Shown: positions 41,993 to 51,301, numbered from the stretch's first letter. The stretch is 64,000 bases of DNA from Rossellomorea aquimaris (GCF_008180865.1 NZ_VTEX01000006.1:281-64280), one strand, 5' to 3'. Notes: a model not told the origin generated them from the letters alone. Program-made: numbers and translations.

Positions 41993-42011
41993 TAAAAGTT
42001 TTTCACTTCCC
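41980..42011. other. Inverted repeat overlapping the last iteron
   Basis: GGGAAGTTGAAAA (41980-41992) pairs with TTTTCACTTCCC (42000-42011) with one unpaired base. It could be an operator or, as RNA, a hairpin; no T run follows it. Confidence 0.5.
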
Positions 42012-42096
42012 ATATTCATAAAAATCTCCTTTGAAAAAGAGGATTTTCTTATAAAATGTAGAATATACTTTAGAAAATCTGAATTGGAGTGATGAA

Positions 42097-43062
42097 ATGG
42101 TCAGTAAAGAACGCCCCTTTCCTATTAAAATTCAAAAATTGCAAGTCCTCCTTGATAGACTCCTTTTAAATCATGCAAAGACCCCCATCATAAAAGACAA
42201 TCTATCAAAAAGTTTAGCTGGATATTATGGTGAGAAATCCATCGACTATTATTTAAATCTCCTCCCTAGCGAACATTTTTATATTCTTCATGACCTCCGG
42301 CTTTTTGTTAACGGTCGTTATTTTCAAATTGATACATTATTATTAACAAACCGTTTTGCAATCATAATTGAGGTGAAAAATATAGCAGGGACAGTCGACT
42401 TTGATACTACCTTCAATCAGATGATACAACTGAAGAATGGCGTGGAAATTGCCCTACCTGATCCAACTATTCAAGTCAGTATGCAGGAATCTCAATTTAG
42501 AAAATGGTTAAACCATCATCATTTACCCCTAATACCTATCCGCACTATCATTGTTATCAGTAATCCTCACACCATTATCCGTTCAGATGACAAGGATATA
42601 AGTCTACAAGTCATCCACGCAGCTTCTCTACCACAAAAAATCTCTCAAATAGAAAATGCACTCCCAAAAAGCATTCTACTAGATAAGGATATTAGAAAGA
42701 TAATTGAACTTATTAATAAACACGATACACCTCTAAATCCTTCAGTTCTTGAACATTATAAAGTTGGTAGGAATGAAATATTGAAAGGAATCTTTTGTGA
42801 AAACTGCAAATACCGTCCCTTAAATAGAGTATATGGATCATGGTATTGTCCTTTGTGCAGAACTAAGTCCAAATGGGCCCATCTTCTAGCACTAGAGCAA
42901 TATTATTTGCTATTTGGAGAAAAAATAACTGGGCAACAACTAAAAGACTTTTTAGTCATCTCATCTTCTGCTCTTGCAACCAGAATTCTGAATACAGTAA
43001 GCATCGAATCCCATGGTATAGGAAAAGGAAGGGTTCATACATTGCCATTTAAACAAAAGTAG
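42097..43062 (+). CDS. NERD-domain (nuclease-related) protein with zinc ribbon
   Basis: A 321-residue protein. Residues about 40-160 match the NERD domain: GYYGEKSIDYYL, then YFQIDTLLLTNRFAIIIEVK (Asp and the Glu-x-Lys of a PD-(D/E)xK-like site), and later QFRKWLNH. Residues about 228-256 hold a zinc-ribbon pattern CENC...CPLC. The last part has a helical region ending near HTLPFKQK. The reading frame is more A+T-rich than its neighbours, which suggests later arrival. It lies between the ATP-grasp operon and a tRNA cluster. A DNA- or RNA-processing or defence role is possible but unproven. Confidence 0.85.
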   Translation: MVSKERPFPIKIQKLQVLLDRLLLNHAKTPIIKDNLSKSLAGYYGEKSIDYYLNLLPSEHFYILHDLRLFVNGRYFQIDTLLLTNRFAIIIEVKNIAGTVDFDTTFNQMIQLKNGVEIALPDPTIQVSMQESQFRKWLNHHHLPLIPIRTIIVISNPHTIIRSDDKDISLQVIHAASLPQKISQIENALPKSILLDKDIRKIIELINKHDTPLNPSVLEHYKVGRNEILKGIFCENCKYRPLNRVYGSWYCPLCRTKSKWAHLLALEQYYLLFGEKITGQQLKDFLVISSSALATRILNTVSIESHGIGKGRVHTLPFKQK

Positions 43063-43073
43063 AAAAGTGAATA

Positions 43074-43107
43074 GGGAAATGCAACTCCCCAAACAGGTGC
43101 ATTTCCC
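43074..43107 (+). terminator. Hairpin after the NERD gene
   Basis: GGGAAATGCA (43074-43083) pairs with TGCATTTCCC (43098-43107). A weak T content follows, so termination is only likely, not certain. Confidence 0.55.
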
Positions 43108-43157
43108 CATGATTATTCCCCAAGAAATAATTTTCGACAATAAATCCAAAAAAACTA

Positions 43158-43185
43158 TTGCCCTCGACATTCATACTGTGATAAT
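43158..43185 (+). promoter_or_regulatory. Possible promoter of the tRNA cluster
   Basis: TTGCCC (43158-43163) and an extended -10 TGTGATAAT (GATAAT 43180-43185), with 16 bases between them, about 65 bases upstream of tRNA-Lys. Confidence 0.5.
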
Positions 43186-43250
43186 ATTAATTTCGTTGTC
43201 ATGAAAGCGGCTTTGATCAAGCTTGCTATTCGTGTTTATATATATACTTA

Positions 43251-43326
43251 GAGCCATTAGCTCAGTTGGTAGAGCATCTGACTTTTAATCAGAGGGTCGA
43301 AGGTTCGAATCCTTCATGGCTCACCA
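43251..43326 (+). tRNA. tRNA-Lys (anticodon TTT)
   Basis: A complete cloverleaf: acceptor GAGCCAT/ATGGCTC, anticodon loop CTTTTAA with TTT, T-loop GTTCGAATC, and encoded CCA. It is the first gene of a Lys-Glu-Asp-Phe cluster like B. subtilis trnY near purA-walR. Confidence 0.97.
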
Positions 43327-43341
43327 TTTTTTTCTCTACAT

Positions 43342-43413
43342 GGCCCATTGGTCAAGCGGTTAAGACACCGCCCTTTCACGGCGGTAACACGGGTTCGAAT
43401 CCCGTATGGGTCA
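43342..43413 (+). tRNA. tRNA-Glu (anticodon TTC)
   Basis: Acceptor GGCCCAT pairs with ATGGGTC, the anticodon loop CTTTCAC carries TTC, and the T-loop is GTTCGAATC. The CCA end is not encoded, so CCA-adding enzyme is needed, unlike for the Lys and Asp genes of this cluster. Confidence 0.95.
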
Positions 43414-43510
43414 TTATTATTTTCTCGAAGTGATAAATAGTGTTGCTTTCAAGAGAATATTAAACTAGTATAAGTTGATAGTTAGCTATTTTGCTATCGC
43501 AAAAAACTCT

Positions 43511-43587
43511 GGTCCGGTAGTTCAGTTGGTTAGAATGCCTGCCTGTCACGCAGGAGGTCGCGGGTTCGAGTCCCGTCCGGACCGCCA
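43511..43587 (+). tRNA. tRNA-Asp (anticodon GTC)
   Basis: Acceptor GGTCCGG/CCGGACC, anticodon GTC in CTGTCAC, T-loop GTTCGAGTC, and encoded CCA. Confidence 0.97.
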
Positions 43588-43616
43588 TTTACATATTTAG
43601 ATTCTTAAAACGATAT

Positions 43617-43689
43617 GGCTCAGTAGCTCAGTTGGTAGAGCAATGGACTGAAAATCCATGTGTCGGCGGTTCGATTCCGTCCTGAGCCA
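43617..43689 (+). tRNA. tRNA-Phe (anticodon GAA)
   Basis: Acceptor GGCTCAG/CTGAGCC, anticodon GAA in CTGAAAA, T-loop GTTCGATTC. The CCA end is not encoded. Confidence 0.96.
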
Positions 43690-43695
43690 TCTTAC

Positions 43696-43737
43696 AAAAA
43701 GTACTGCGACGACTTTGACTCTCGTAGTACTTTTTTA
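43696..43737 (+). terminator. Terminator of the tRNA cluster
   Basis: AAAAGTACT pairs with AGTACTTTT with an imperfect inner CGACG/CG region, followed by six T. Confidence 0.85.
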
Positions 43738-43745
43738 TTTGTCTT

Positions 43746-43762
43746 TGTAACACTGTTGTAAC
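43746..43762 (+). promoter_or_regulatory. Perfect WalR-type direct repeat
   Basis: TGTAAC, five bases and TGTAAC match exactly the WalR (YycF) consensus TGTWAH-N5-TGTWAH. It lies 280 bases before the M23 peptidase gene. A second near-match on the minus strand, TGTAAT-N5-TGTATA at 43906-43890, has one mismatch. Confidence 0.6.
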
Positions 43763-44041
43763 AAAACATAATAAATCCCTCTAATTTTTACCATCATTGT
43801 TTCAACGGCTCATCCACCTTTAGACCCACGGAATTCCCACTGTGACGCTAAAAACACCATTAAAGCGCTTTCTTCGAGCTCTAATCAATTATACAGTTTT
43901 ATTACAATCTTGCTTCTGTGTCCCGGATTTCGTCGAATTATGGTAAATTAGTAAAGTACGAATTTTATAGAATTTTACTAAATTAGGCTTAATGAACTAC
44001 CGTAACTGGGATTTTTGCTTTAGTTTATAGGAGGCAACTCA
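43763..44041. other. Leader/promoter region of the M23 peptidase gene
   Basis: No coding potential was seen. It holds the near-match WalR site at 43890-43906 and an AT-rich stretch with a possible -10 TATAGAAT near 43967-43974. GGAGG precedes the peptidase ATG by about 6 bases. Confidence 0.5.
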
Positions 44042-45529
44042 ATGAGTTTTGGAGAGAAATTAACACCCATTTTAGAAAAATATAAAAAACTTAATATTCG
44101 ACATAGATCTAATCAATTTGTAAAAAGGGTAGGGATTACAGCCCTCGCTCTGACGACTTTGACCATTTCATCTGCGGCAGCAAGTACAGGAACGGATGAA
44201 AATCTGAAAACCATCTATCATGTATACATGGGTAGTGAGTATGTAGGAGCTGTTACAAATCAAGAAGAGGTTGAAATGGTTCTTGATCGAAAAATGGCTG
44301 AAGCTAAGAAGGAGTACACGGATTTCCAGGTTGATTTTAATCATGATGTAACGTACATACCTGAGAATGTGTTTACTGCTGTGAAAACAAACAATCAAAA
44401 GGTAATTGAAAATGTAAATAAATCAGTATCAGTTGAAGCAAATGCTTTTGCTGTAGTTGTGAACAATAAACCAGTTGCTTTTGTTAAAGACGAAAAGGCT
44501 GCTGAAGAAGCTTTAAAGTCTTTTAAGCTCAACTATGTTTCTGAAGATGAGCTAAACGAATTGGAAGCGCGGAAAAATGACTCTTCATCCTCTTCTCTAC
44601 CCGCTTTAAAGGATAATGAAACACGTTTATTAGAAGTTTCTTTTAAAGAACAGGTAGAGATGAAGAAGACTCAAGTGGAGCCGGAAGATATGATGTCTTC
44701 TGAGGAAGCAGCAGATCTTCTTAAGAAGGGTACCTTAGAAGAAAAGAAATATAAGGTTCAGAAAGGTGATGCTCTTGGTACGATTGCAGAAGAGCATCAG
44801 TTAACCACCGGGAAGCTGCTGGAGTTAAACTCAGAGCTGAAAGAAGACGATGCACTGAAAGTCGGTTCCGAGTTGAATGTGACCGTCTATGAACCTCTTG
44901 TCCATGTACTTGTTAAAAAAGAAGCAAACAAGATCGAAAAGATTGCCTATGAGAAAGAAGTAGTAGAAGACTCTTCTATGAATAAAGGCGATACGAAAGT
45001 GAAGCAGGAAGGTCAAGAAGGTGAGAAATCCGTTACGTTTGAAACGACAGAAGTGAACGGTTCTCAAAAAGAGAAGAATGTAAAAGAAGAGAAGAAACTA
45101 AAAGATCCAGTGAAATATATTGTCATCAAAGGAACAAAAGCAACTCCATCCAGGGGATCAGGAAACTTTGCATGGCCGACAAATGGCGGTTATATTTCCT
45201 CTAAACAAGGACCAAGATGGGGTAAAGTTCATAAAGGGATCGACATTGCGCGACCAGATAATCCTACAATTAAATCCGTAGATAACGGAAGAGTCGTTTC
45301 TGCCGGTTGGGATGATGGCGGTTATGGAAATAAAGTTGTGATCGATCATGGAAATGGATATAAAACGATTTATGCTCATTTAGATTCCATTTCAGTTTCT
45401 GCCGGTCAAACGGTGGAAAGAGGCCAAAAAATCGGTATCATGGGTACAACTGGTGAATCTACAGGAGTTCACCTGCATATCGAAGTTTACAAAAATGGAT
45501 CACTTATTAATCCATTAGATGTTTTGTAA
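44042..45529 (+). CDS. LysM-G5-M23 peptidoglycan endopeptidase
   Basis: A 495-residue cell-wall hydrolase. A signal anchor lies near residues 30-48. A mixed alpha-beta region (about 55-210) is followed by a LysM domain starting YKVQKGDALGTIAEEH (about 237-282). A Glu/Lys-rich G5-like region spans about 285-375. The C-terminal M23 metallopeptidase has HKGID (His, Asp zinc ligands), the family stretch VVIDHGNGYKTIYAHLD, and HLHIE near the end. M23 enzymes cut peptide cross-links. The gene is next to walR and has WalR-like sites upstream, so control by WalRK is a reasonable inference. A terminator separates it from walR. Confidence 0.93.
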   Translation: MSFGEKLTPILEKYKKLNIRHRSNQFVKRVGITALALTTLTISSAAASTGTDENLKTIYHVYMGSEYVGAVTNQEEVEMVLDRKMAEAKKEYTDFQVDFNHDVTYIPENVFTAVKTNNQKVIENVNKSVSVEANAFAVVVNNKPVAFVKDEKAAEEALKSFKLNYVSEDELNELEARKNDSSSSSLPALKDNETRLLEVSFKEQVEMKKTQVEPEDMMSSEEAADLLKKGTLEEKKYKVQKGDALGTIAEEHQLTTGKLLELNSELKEDDALKVGSELNVTVYEPLVHVLVKKEANKIEKIAYEKEVVEDSSMNKGDTKVKQEGQEGEKSVTFETTEVNGSQKEKNVKEEKKLKDPVKYIVIKGTKATPSRGSGNFAWPTNGGYISSKQGPRWGKVHKGIDIARPDNPTIKSVDNGRVVSAGWDDGGYGNKVVIDHGNGYKTIYAHLDSISVSAGQTVERGQKIGIMGTTGESTGVHLHIEVYKNGSLINPLDVL

Positions 45530-45551
45530 TTTTATATAGGTAATCAATCAT

Positions 45552-45588
45552 GGGACTGACACAATCATTTTATTTGTCAGTCCCCTTT
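45552..45588 (+). terminator. Terminator after the M23 gene
   Basis: GGGACTGACA (45552-45561) pairs with TGTCAGTCCC (45575-45584), followed by CTTTGTT. Confidence 0.75.
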
Positions 45589-45745
45589 GTTATATTTAGA
45601 TTGTAGTCAAAAAGAAATGAAATAAGGGTTATGATAGAGTTAAAGATGAATTAATATGGAGATAGTGGTAAATTTAAAGGAAGAATCCAATACTAATCAC
45701 AACTTTATATGATACATTACTTTTTTCTAAAGGAGATCAATTGAC

Positions 45746-46453
45746 ATGGAAAAGAAAATATTAGTCGTTGACGATGAGAAACCAATTGCAGATATACTAC
45801 AGTTTAATTTGAAAAAAGAGGGTTATGAAGTACATTGCGCTTACGATGGTGACGAAGCCGTCAAGATGGCGGAAGAAATCAAGCCTGATCTTGTCCTTCT
45901 TGATATTATGCTTCCAAATCGTGATGGAATGGAAGTTTGCCGTGAAATCAGGAAGAAGTATGAAATGCCTATCATTATGCTGACAGCGAAAGACTCTGAA
46001 ATTGATAAGGTGCTGGGGTTAGAACTGGGTGCTGATGATTATGTAACGAAACCTTTTAGTACACGTGAATTGATTGCCCGAGTGAAAGCTAATTTGCGAC
46101 GCCATCAGCAAGGGGCACAGCAAAATGCGGAAGATGAGAACAATGAAATCACGGTCGGTTCTTTAACCATCCATCCTGATGCGTACGTTGTTTCGAAAAG
46201 AGGGGAAACGATTGAGCTGACACATCGTGAGTTTGAGCTTCTTCATTATTTAGCGAAGCATATTGGACAAGTGATGACCCGTGAACATTTGCTTCAGACT
46301 GTTTGGGGTTATGATTACTACGGAGATGTACGTACAGTTGATGTTACCGTCAGACGTCTTCGCGAGAAAATTGAAGACAACCCAAGTCACCCTACCTGGA
46401 TCGTAACACGTAGAGGAGTCGGTTATTACTTACGAAATCCTGAACAGGAGTAA
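45746..46453 (+). CDS. walR: Response regulator WalR (YycF)
   Basis: WalR (235 aa) is the essential OmpR-family regulator of cell-wall metabolism in low-GC Gram-positives. The receiver domain starts [16 protein letters not shown], with the phosphorylated Asp in [10 protein letters not shown] (about 53) and the Lys in [10 protein letters not shown]. The winged-helix DNA-binding domain has [15 protein letters not shown] and [13 protein letters not shown]. The ATG follows AAAGGAG. It heads the walRKHIJ-htrC operon. Confidence 0.99.
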   Translation: MEKKILVVDDEKPIADILQFNLKKEGYEVHCAYDGDEAVKMAEEIKPDLVLLDIMLPNRDGMEVCREIRKKYEMPIIMLTAKDSEIDKVLGLELGADDYVTKPFSTRELIARVKANLRRHQQGAQQNAEDENNEITVGSLTIHPDAYVVSKRGETIELTHREFELLHYLAKHIGQVMTREHLLQTVWGYDYYGDVRTVDVTVRRLREKIEDNPSHPTWIVTRRGVGYYLRNPEQE

Positions 46454-46459
46454 TTTGTA

Positions 46460-48283
46460 ATGAAGAAAGTTGGTTTAACCCGTTCAATACATCTGAAATT
46501 CGTTTTGATTTATGTTCTGCTTATTCTTCTCGCCATGCAGATTATTGGTGTGTATTTTGTAAGGGCCCTAGAAGAGAAGCTTGTCGATAACTTCCAGACG
46601 TCTATTAAAAATAGAGTGGAATTATTAGAATATACAATTCGTGAAGAATTAGTAAAGAAACGCAGTGAAGATGATCCCACACTCGAAGAGGATATTCGGA
46701 GAGTGTTGGATGATAGTAAAACATCAGACATCTCAGAAATTCGAGTCATTAATGATAGAACTAAGATTATTGGGACCTCAGATCCCAATAATCAGAGTTT
46801 AGTTGGGCAGGTTAGTGGCGAGAAAGAAGTTAAAAGAGCCCTGGGAATAGGTTTGGGTCATGAGGATATCTATCTTGATGATAAAACGAAAGATCGAATC
46901 TGGGTGTATACAGCACCAATAACTTCAAATGAAGAAGTCATTGGTGCTATTTATCTTGTCGGTGAAATTGAATCGGTTTATGACCAAATGAGTGAAATCA
47001 ACAAGATTTTTACGAATGGCACCCTCATTGCCTTGGTCATAACAGCGATATTGGGTGTGTTATTGGCTCAAACCGTTACAAGACCGATATCTGATATGAG
47101 AAAGCAAGCCCTTGCTATGGCAAAAGGAAATTTTTCCAGGAAAGTAAAGGTCTACGGGTATGATGAAATAGGTCAGCTTGCGATCACATTTAATAATTTG
47201 ACGAAACGCCTTCAAGAAGCCCAAGCTACGACGGAGGGCGAGCGAAGAAAGCTTTCTTCTGTACTTTCCTATATGACTGATGGTGTCATTGCGACAGATC
47301 GAAAAGGACGGGTCATTCTGATTAATGATCCTGCAGCGGATATGCTGAATGTTTCACGTGAAACAGTCGTTTCTCAACCCATTGTATCCTTACTGGGATT
47401 GGATGAGGAATACACGTTTGATGATCTGTCCAATGAACAGGATTCAATCATTTTAGATTACAGTACTAAAGAAAAACCTTATATCTTACGTGCGAATTTC
47501 TCCATTATTCAAAAAGAGACTGGATTTGTAAACGGTCTAATAACGGTGTTACATGATATTACAGAGCAGGAGAAAATTGATTTAGAGAGACGTGAATTTG
47601 TTGCAAATGTGTCCCACGAACTTCGCACGCCGCTTACAACGATGAGGAGCTACTTAGAAGCGTTGGCTGAAGGGGCATGGCAAGATGAAAACATCGCCCC
47701 TCAATTCCTTGATGTTACTCAAAATGAGACAGAGAGAATGATTCGGTTAGTAAATGATCTTCTTCAATTATCGAAAATGGATAGTAAGGACTATCGTTTT
47801 AATAAAGATTGGGTTGATTTTATTCTCTTTTTCCATAAAATCATTGATCGTTTTGAAATGACCAAGAATGTGAATGTGACCTTTAACCGTTTCTTACCAG
47901 AAAAAGCAATGTTTGTGGAAGTGGATCAGGATAAAATCACGCAGGTTTTGGATAACATCATTTCGAACGCCTTGAAATATTCACCAGAGGGTGGAACCAT
48001 AACCTTTAAAGCTTTAGAAAAGAGCGGATATATTGAAATCAGTGTATCGGATCAAGGATTAGGGATCCCGAAAGAAAATCTGGAGAAAATCTTTGAGCGT
48101 TTCTATCGAGTCGATAAAGCCAGAACAAGACAAATGGGTGGCACAGGACTTGGCCTTGCCATAGCAAAAGAGATGATTTCAGCACATGGTGGTGACGTAT
48201 GGGCGACAAGTACTGAAGGAAAAGGAACCACCATCACCTTCACTCTCCCATATGATTCCACTCAAGAGGATGATTGGTCATGA
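46460..48283 (+). CDS. walK: Sensor histidine kinase WalK (YycG)
   Basis: WalK (607 aa) senses wall status and phosphorylates WalR. Two membrane helices (about 13-33 and 183-203) flank an extracellular Cache-type domain. HAMP, PAS and kinase domains follow. The H box is FVANVSHELRTPLTT (His about 385), the N box is DNIISNALKYSP, and G boxes are SDQGLGIPKENL and GGTGLGLAIAK. It lies six bases after walR. A perfect parS site is embedded in the PAS-coding part. The stop overlaps the walH start. Confidence 0.98.
   Translation: MKKVGLTRSIHLKFVLIYVLLILLAMQIIGVYFVRALEEKLVDNFQTSIKNRVELLEYTIREELVKKRSEDDPTLEEDIRRVLDDSKTSDISEIRVINDRTKIIGTSDPNNQSLVGQVSGEKEVKRALGIGLGHEDIYLDDKTKDRIWVYTAPITSNEEVIGAIYLVGEIESVYDQMSEINKIFTNGTLIALVITAILGVLLAQTVTRPISDMRKQALAMAKGNFSRKVKVYGYDEIGQLAITFNNLTKRLQEAQATTEGERRKLSSVLSYMTDGVIATDRKGRVILINDPAADMLNVSRETVVSQPIVSLLGLDEEYTFDDLSNEQDSIILDYSTKEKPYILRANFSIIQKETGFVNGLITVLHDITEQEKIDLERREFVANVSHELRTPLTTMRSYLEALAEGAWQDENIAPQFLDVTQNETERMIRLVNDLLQLSKMDSKDYRFNKDWVDFILFFHKIIDRFEMTKNVNVTFNRFLPEKAMFVEVDQDKITQVLDNIISNALKYSPEGGTITFKALEKSGYIEISVSDQGLGIPKENLEKIFERFYRVDKARTRQMGGTGLGLAIAKEMISAHGGDVWATSTEGKGTTITFTLPYDSTQEDDWS
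47350..47365. promoter_or_regulatory. parS site inside walK
   Basis: TGTTTCACGTGAAACA is a perfect match to the parS consensus, inside the walK coding sequence and about 26.6 kb from the site in spo0J. Several parS sites flank the origin in Bacilli. Confidence 0.92.
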
Positions 48284-49632
48284 ACTATGAAAAAATCAAA
48301 TCGATAATTCTAACGCTGCTCGTATGCATCAGTATATTTCTTACCTTCAATCTTTGGACGTATCAACCAGGGTACGATACGATCAATAGCGATGAAGCCT
48401 ACGATGTGTCTGTGGGAGACAAGATACCTGAGAATGAACTGAACAGCGTTCTAATCAAACCGTTTAAACTTTTCTATCATTCAGGAAGTAAGACAGTCGG
48501 GACTTCGGATGAATTCGAAATCAATAAGGTTATTGAACAATTAAGAACCTGGACATTATTTGATATGCAGGATCTATCAAGAGAGTATAATATGTCAGAA
48601 ATCAAATCTGTTATACACGGTGAGAAAAAGGTAGAAATTGTTTTCCCGGACAATGTTCCACTTTCTATTTATAGTCAAGTGTTAAAGTTAGAGGAGAGAA
48701 ACACCCTGAACGGTTCATTTAACAGAATCATTATCGACCTGAATCATAACGGTTCTGATACAGGTTCCGTATATTTTGTTTTATATGAAGCAGGAGAAAA
48801 GAAGTTTTATGAAAGCCGGGTAGACCGTGCCAGTTTAGAAGCTTTCGAAAAGAGCTTTGTTCAAAAAGCCGTTTATAATTTCGATAAATATGTAGAACAG
48901 CCCTTAAATAATAAAAAAACGATTTTTCTGCCCGAAAGCCCTGAGGAATATATCAGCTATAGATATTATTCGGACCTGGACTCCCCCGAAGAGTATGTAC
49001 AGGCACTGTTTAGTGATCCCAATAGTGTAGATAAGGGATTTACTGAGCAGGGCGAAAAGTACACAAATGTATATAGTTTATTAAAAACGAATAAAGAACA
49101 TAACACTTTGTCTTATGTGAATCCATCAGAAGAAAAAAATGGAGGATCATCTGCCACAGAGCTGCTTCAAAAAAGCATGGAGTTTGTGAATGACCATGGT
49201 GGCTGGACCGATCAATATCAATTTTTCACGATCAGCCCTCTTGAGAATAAAATCGTATACCGGCTGTTTATGGAAAGCTATCCTGTTTTCAATGAAAATG
49301 GGATGGCAGAAATTTCTCAAATCATGGGTCAGGAGTCGATTAACGAGTACAATCGCCCATACTTTAAATTAGATATTAATCTGCTTCCTGATAGTATAAA
49401 AGAAGTTAGATTGCCATCCGGATCAACCGTTTTATATCTTTTGGCAAAGGATGATACGATCAACCTTGAGTACGTAGAAGATGTCATTGTCGGATATAAG
49501 ATGACAAGAGATTCTAATGAATCAAATAGAAAATTCCTTGTATTTGAACCTTCCTGGTATTATAAATACGATGGTAATTGGTTACGCCTACCTTTGGAAG
49601 AACAGGAGGGGCTTGGAATTGGACTGGAGTAA
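48280..49632 (+). CDS. walH: WalK regulator WalH (YycH)
   Basis: WalH (450 aa) is a single-pass membrane protein that, with WalI, interacts with WalK and restrains the kinase in B. subtilis. One N-terminal helix (about 8-25) is followed by a large extracellular region. The ATG at 48280 overlaps the walK stop (ATGA) and gives the family start MNYEKIKSIILTLLV; an in-frame GTG six bases upstream is less likely. It overlaps walI by 14 bases. Confidence 0.93.
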   Translation: MNYEKIKSIILTLLVCISIFLTFNLWTYQPGYDTINSDEAYDVSVGDKIPENELNSVLIKPFKLFYHSGSKTVGTSDEFEINKVIEQLRTWTLFDMQDLSREYNMSEIKSVIHGEKKVEIVFPDNVPLSIYSQVLKLEERNTLNGSFNRIIIDLNHNGSDTGSVYFVLYEAGEKKFYESRVDRASLEAFEKSFVQKAVYNFDKYVEQPLNNKKTIFLPESPEEYISYRYYSDLDSPEEYVQALFSDPNSVDKGFTEQGEKYTNVYSLLKTNKEHNTLSYVNPSEEKNGGSSATELLQKSMEFVNDHGGWTDQYQFFTISPLENKIVYRLFMESYPVFNENGMAEISQIMGQESINEYNRPYFKLDINLLPDSIKEVRLPSGSTVLYLLAKDDTINLEYVEDVIVGYKMTRDSNESNRKFLVFEPSWYYKYDGNWLRLPLEEQEGLGIGLE

Positions 49633-50428
49633 AACGAAGAGCATCTTTATTATTGTCTTTCTTATTTTGGACATCTTTTTAATGTCGTTATTCATTAACA
49701 AAGTTTCTGAAAGCAATCCAGAAACGTTAAGTCAAGTTTCCTTTGAAGAACAATTAAAGACGGATAAAATTGATTACCCAAAAAATCTTTCAAAGGAATC
49801 AATAAAAGAAGCCTATATTAGTGCAAAAACGAAAATCTTCACGGAGAAAGAAATTGAAAAGTTAAAAAATCAAGATGTCAGTGTCGTTACGGATAATACA
49901 ATTCATTCAACGTTAGAAGAACCATATTCCATAAGTGAAAAGTTCTCACCTGATGAATTAAACGTTTTTATGAAAAATCAGGTCGTAGGCGGCGAAAAGT
50001 ATAGCTTCTGGAAATATAATAAAGATGAACAAACGATTATTTATTATCAGACGTATAAGGACAGACAGATTTTTAACAACTCAAATGGTAAAGTGATTCT
50101 TATCCTAAATAAAGAAAATGAGATTGTCTCATACAAACAAACACTGCTTGAGGATATAGAAGAATTAAGCGGGGAAAAGAAAAGCCTGCTTACTTCTCTC
50201 CAAGCTCTTCAGGTTTTGTGGACCAATCATAAGATAAGCACAGGCAGTACGATCAAATCACCAGAACTGGGATACTATACTTTTTTATCACGTGAAGAAT
50301 CCCAAGTCCTTGCACCTACCTGGCATTTTGTTGTTGAATCAGGTGATAACAAAGAAGACCTATTTATTAATGCAGTCGAAGGACAGATTTTCGAAGTCAC
50401 CAAACCAGAAAAAGAAACATTGGAGTGA
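49619..50428 (+). CDS. walI: WalK regulator WalI (YycI)
   Basis: WalI (269 aa) is the partner of WalH, with an N-terminal membrane helix and an extracellular domain of similar fold. The TTG at 49619 gives [20 protein letters not shown] right after the start, matching B. subtilis WalI, and lies 7 bases after AGGAGGGG. The open frame extends 102 bases upstream inside walH, but that part is not homologous. Confidence 0.9.
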   Translation: MDWSKTKSIFIIVFLILDIFLMSLFINKVSESNPETLSQVSFEEQLKTDKIDYPKNLSKESIKEAYISAKTKIFTEKEIEKLKNQDVSVVTDNTIHSTLEEPYSISEKFSPDELNVFMKNQVVGGEKYSFWKYNKDEQTIIYYQTYKDRQIFNNSNGKVILILNKENEIVSYKQTLLEDIEELSGEKKSLLTSLQALQVLWTNHKISTGSTIKSPELGYYTFLSREESQVLAPTWHFVVESGDNKEDLFINAVEGQIFEVTKPEKETLE

Positions 50429-50433
50429 GAGAT

Positions 50434-51228
50434 ATGACGATGCATTTTAGTGTACTTGCCAGTGGCAGTACAGGAAATGCGATATTTGTGGAGACGGAAG
50501 AGCATTCTTTTCTTGTCGATGCAGGATTGAGCGGCAAGCAGATGGAAGGCTTGTTCAGTCGGATAGATAGAAAGATAGAAGATTTATCGGGTATTCTTGT
50601 TACCCACGAGCATAGTGATCATATCAAGGGAATTGGTGTACTTGCGAGAAAGTACAAGCTTCCTATCTATGCCAACGATAAGACCTGGAATGCCATGGAC
50701 GGTTTAGTAGGGAAAATAGAGACGGAACAGAAGTTTTCGTTTGATATGGAAACAGCCAAGCACTTTGGAGGAATGAGCATTGAGTCCTTTGGAGTTTCAC
50801 ACGATGCGGCAGAGCCCATGTTCTATATTTTTCACCAGGGAGAGAAAAAGCTTGTTCTGGTAACGGACACGGGATATGTAAGTGATCGGATGAAAGGGAT
50901 CATTTCCAATGCCGATGCGTATGTATTTGAAAGTAATCATGATGTGGGGATGCTCCGAATGTGCCGGTATCCGTGGAATATAAAGCGTCGTATTCTTGGT
51001 GATTATGGACATGTATCCAATGAGGATGCTGCCATTGCCATGAGTGAAGTGATGGGTGATAAGACAAAAGGAATTTATTTAGCCCATCTCAGCCTCGACA
51101 ATAATATGAAAGATCTAGCCAGAATGAGTGTGACACAAACACTCGAGTCAAAAGGAATAGTAGTAGGAGAACAAATTGACCTATTTGATACGGACCCTAA
51201 AGTACCAACACCTTTAGTTGCCATTTAA
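50434..51228 (+). CDS. walJ: Metallo-beta-lactamase fold nuclease WalJ (YycJ)
   Basis: WalJ (264 aa) is a metallo-beta-lactamase-fold exonuclease; homologues are linked to DNA mismatch repair and coordination of division with wall metabolism. The metal site motif is [11 protein letters not shown], with further ligands in LVTDTGYVS and ESNHD. It begins [17 protein letters not shown], typical of the family. The ATG at 50434, 8 bases after GGAG, matches the B. subtilis length of 264. The gene starts right after the walI stop. Confidence 0.95.
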   Translation: MTMHFSVLASGSTGNAIFVETEEHSFLVDAGLSGKQMEGLFSRIDRKIEDLSGILVTHEHSDHIKGIGVLARKYKLPIYANDKTWNAMDGLVGKIETEQKFSFDMETAKHFGGMSIESFGVSHDAAEPMFYIFHQGEKKLVLVTDTGYVSDRMKGIISNADAYVFESNHDVGMLRMCRYPWNIKRRILGDYGHVSNEDAAIAMSEVMGDKTKGIYLAHLSLDNNMKDLARMSVTQTLESKGIVVGEQIDLFDTDPKVPTPLVAI

Positions 51229-51267
51229 ACCGATTCAAATGTTTACGATTTTTCTTTTGAAGGTATG

Positions 51268-51301
51268 AAAAAGGTGAGGGCTGATGTCTTCACCTTTTTT
51301 T
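51268..51301 (+). terminator. Terminator after walJ
   Basis: AAAAAGGTGA (51268-51277) pairs with TCACCTTTTT and is followed by a T run. It separates walRKHIJ from the protease gene. Confidence 0.9.

Noticed and set aside
41896..42000. Possible CRISPR array or tandem microsatellite
   Set aside because: The conserved word is only nine bases and the period is 20-21, far too short for CRISPR. The intervening bases differ, so it is not a plain tandem repeat.
41716..42006. 96-residue Phe/Tyr/Asn-rich frame antisense to the iterons
   Set aside because: Its composition is just the translated AT-rich repeats; there is no RBS and it overlaps the DUF350 end.
49517..49618. N-terminal extension of walI
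   Set aside because: The extension lies inside walH coding sequence in another frame and lacks homology; TTG 49619 has a well-placed AGGAGGGG and the family N-terminus.
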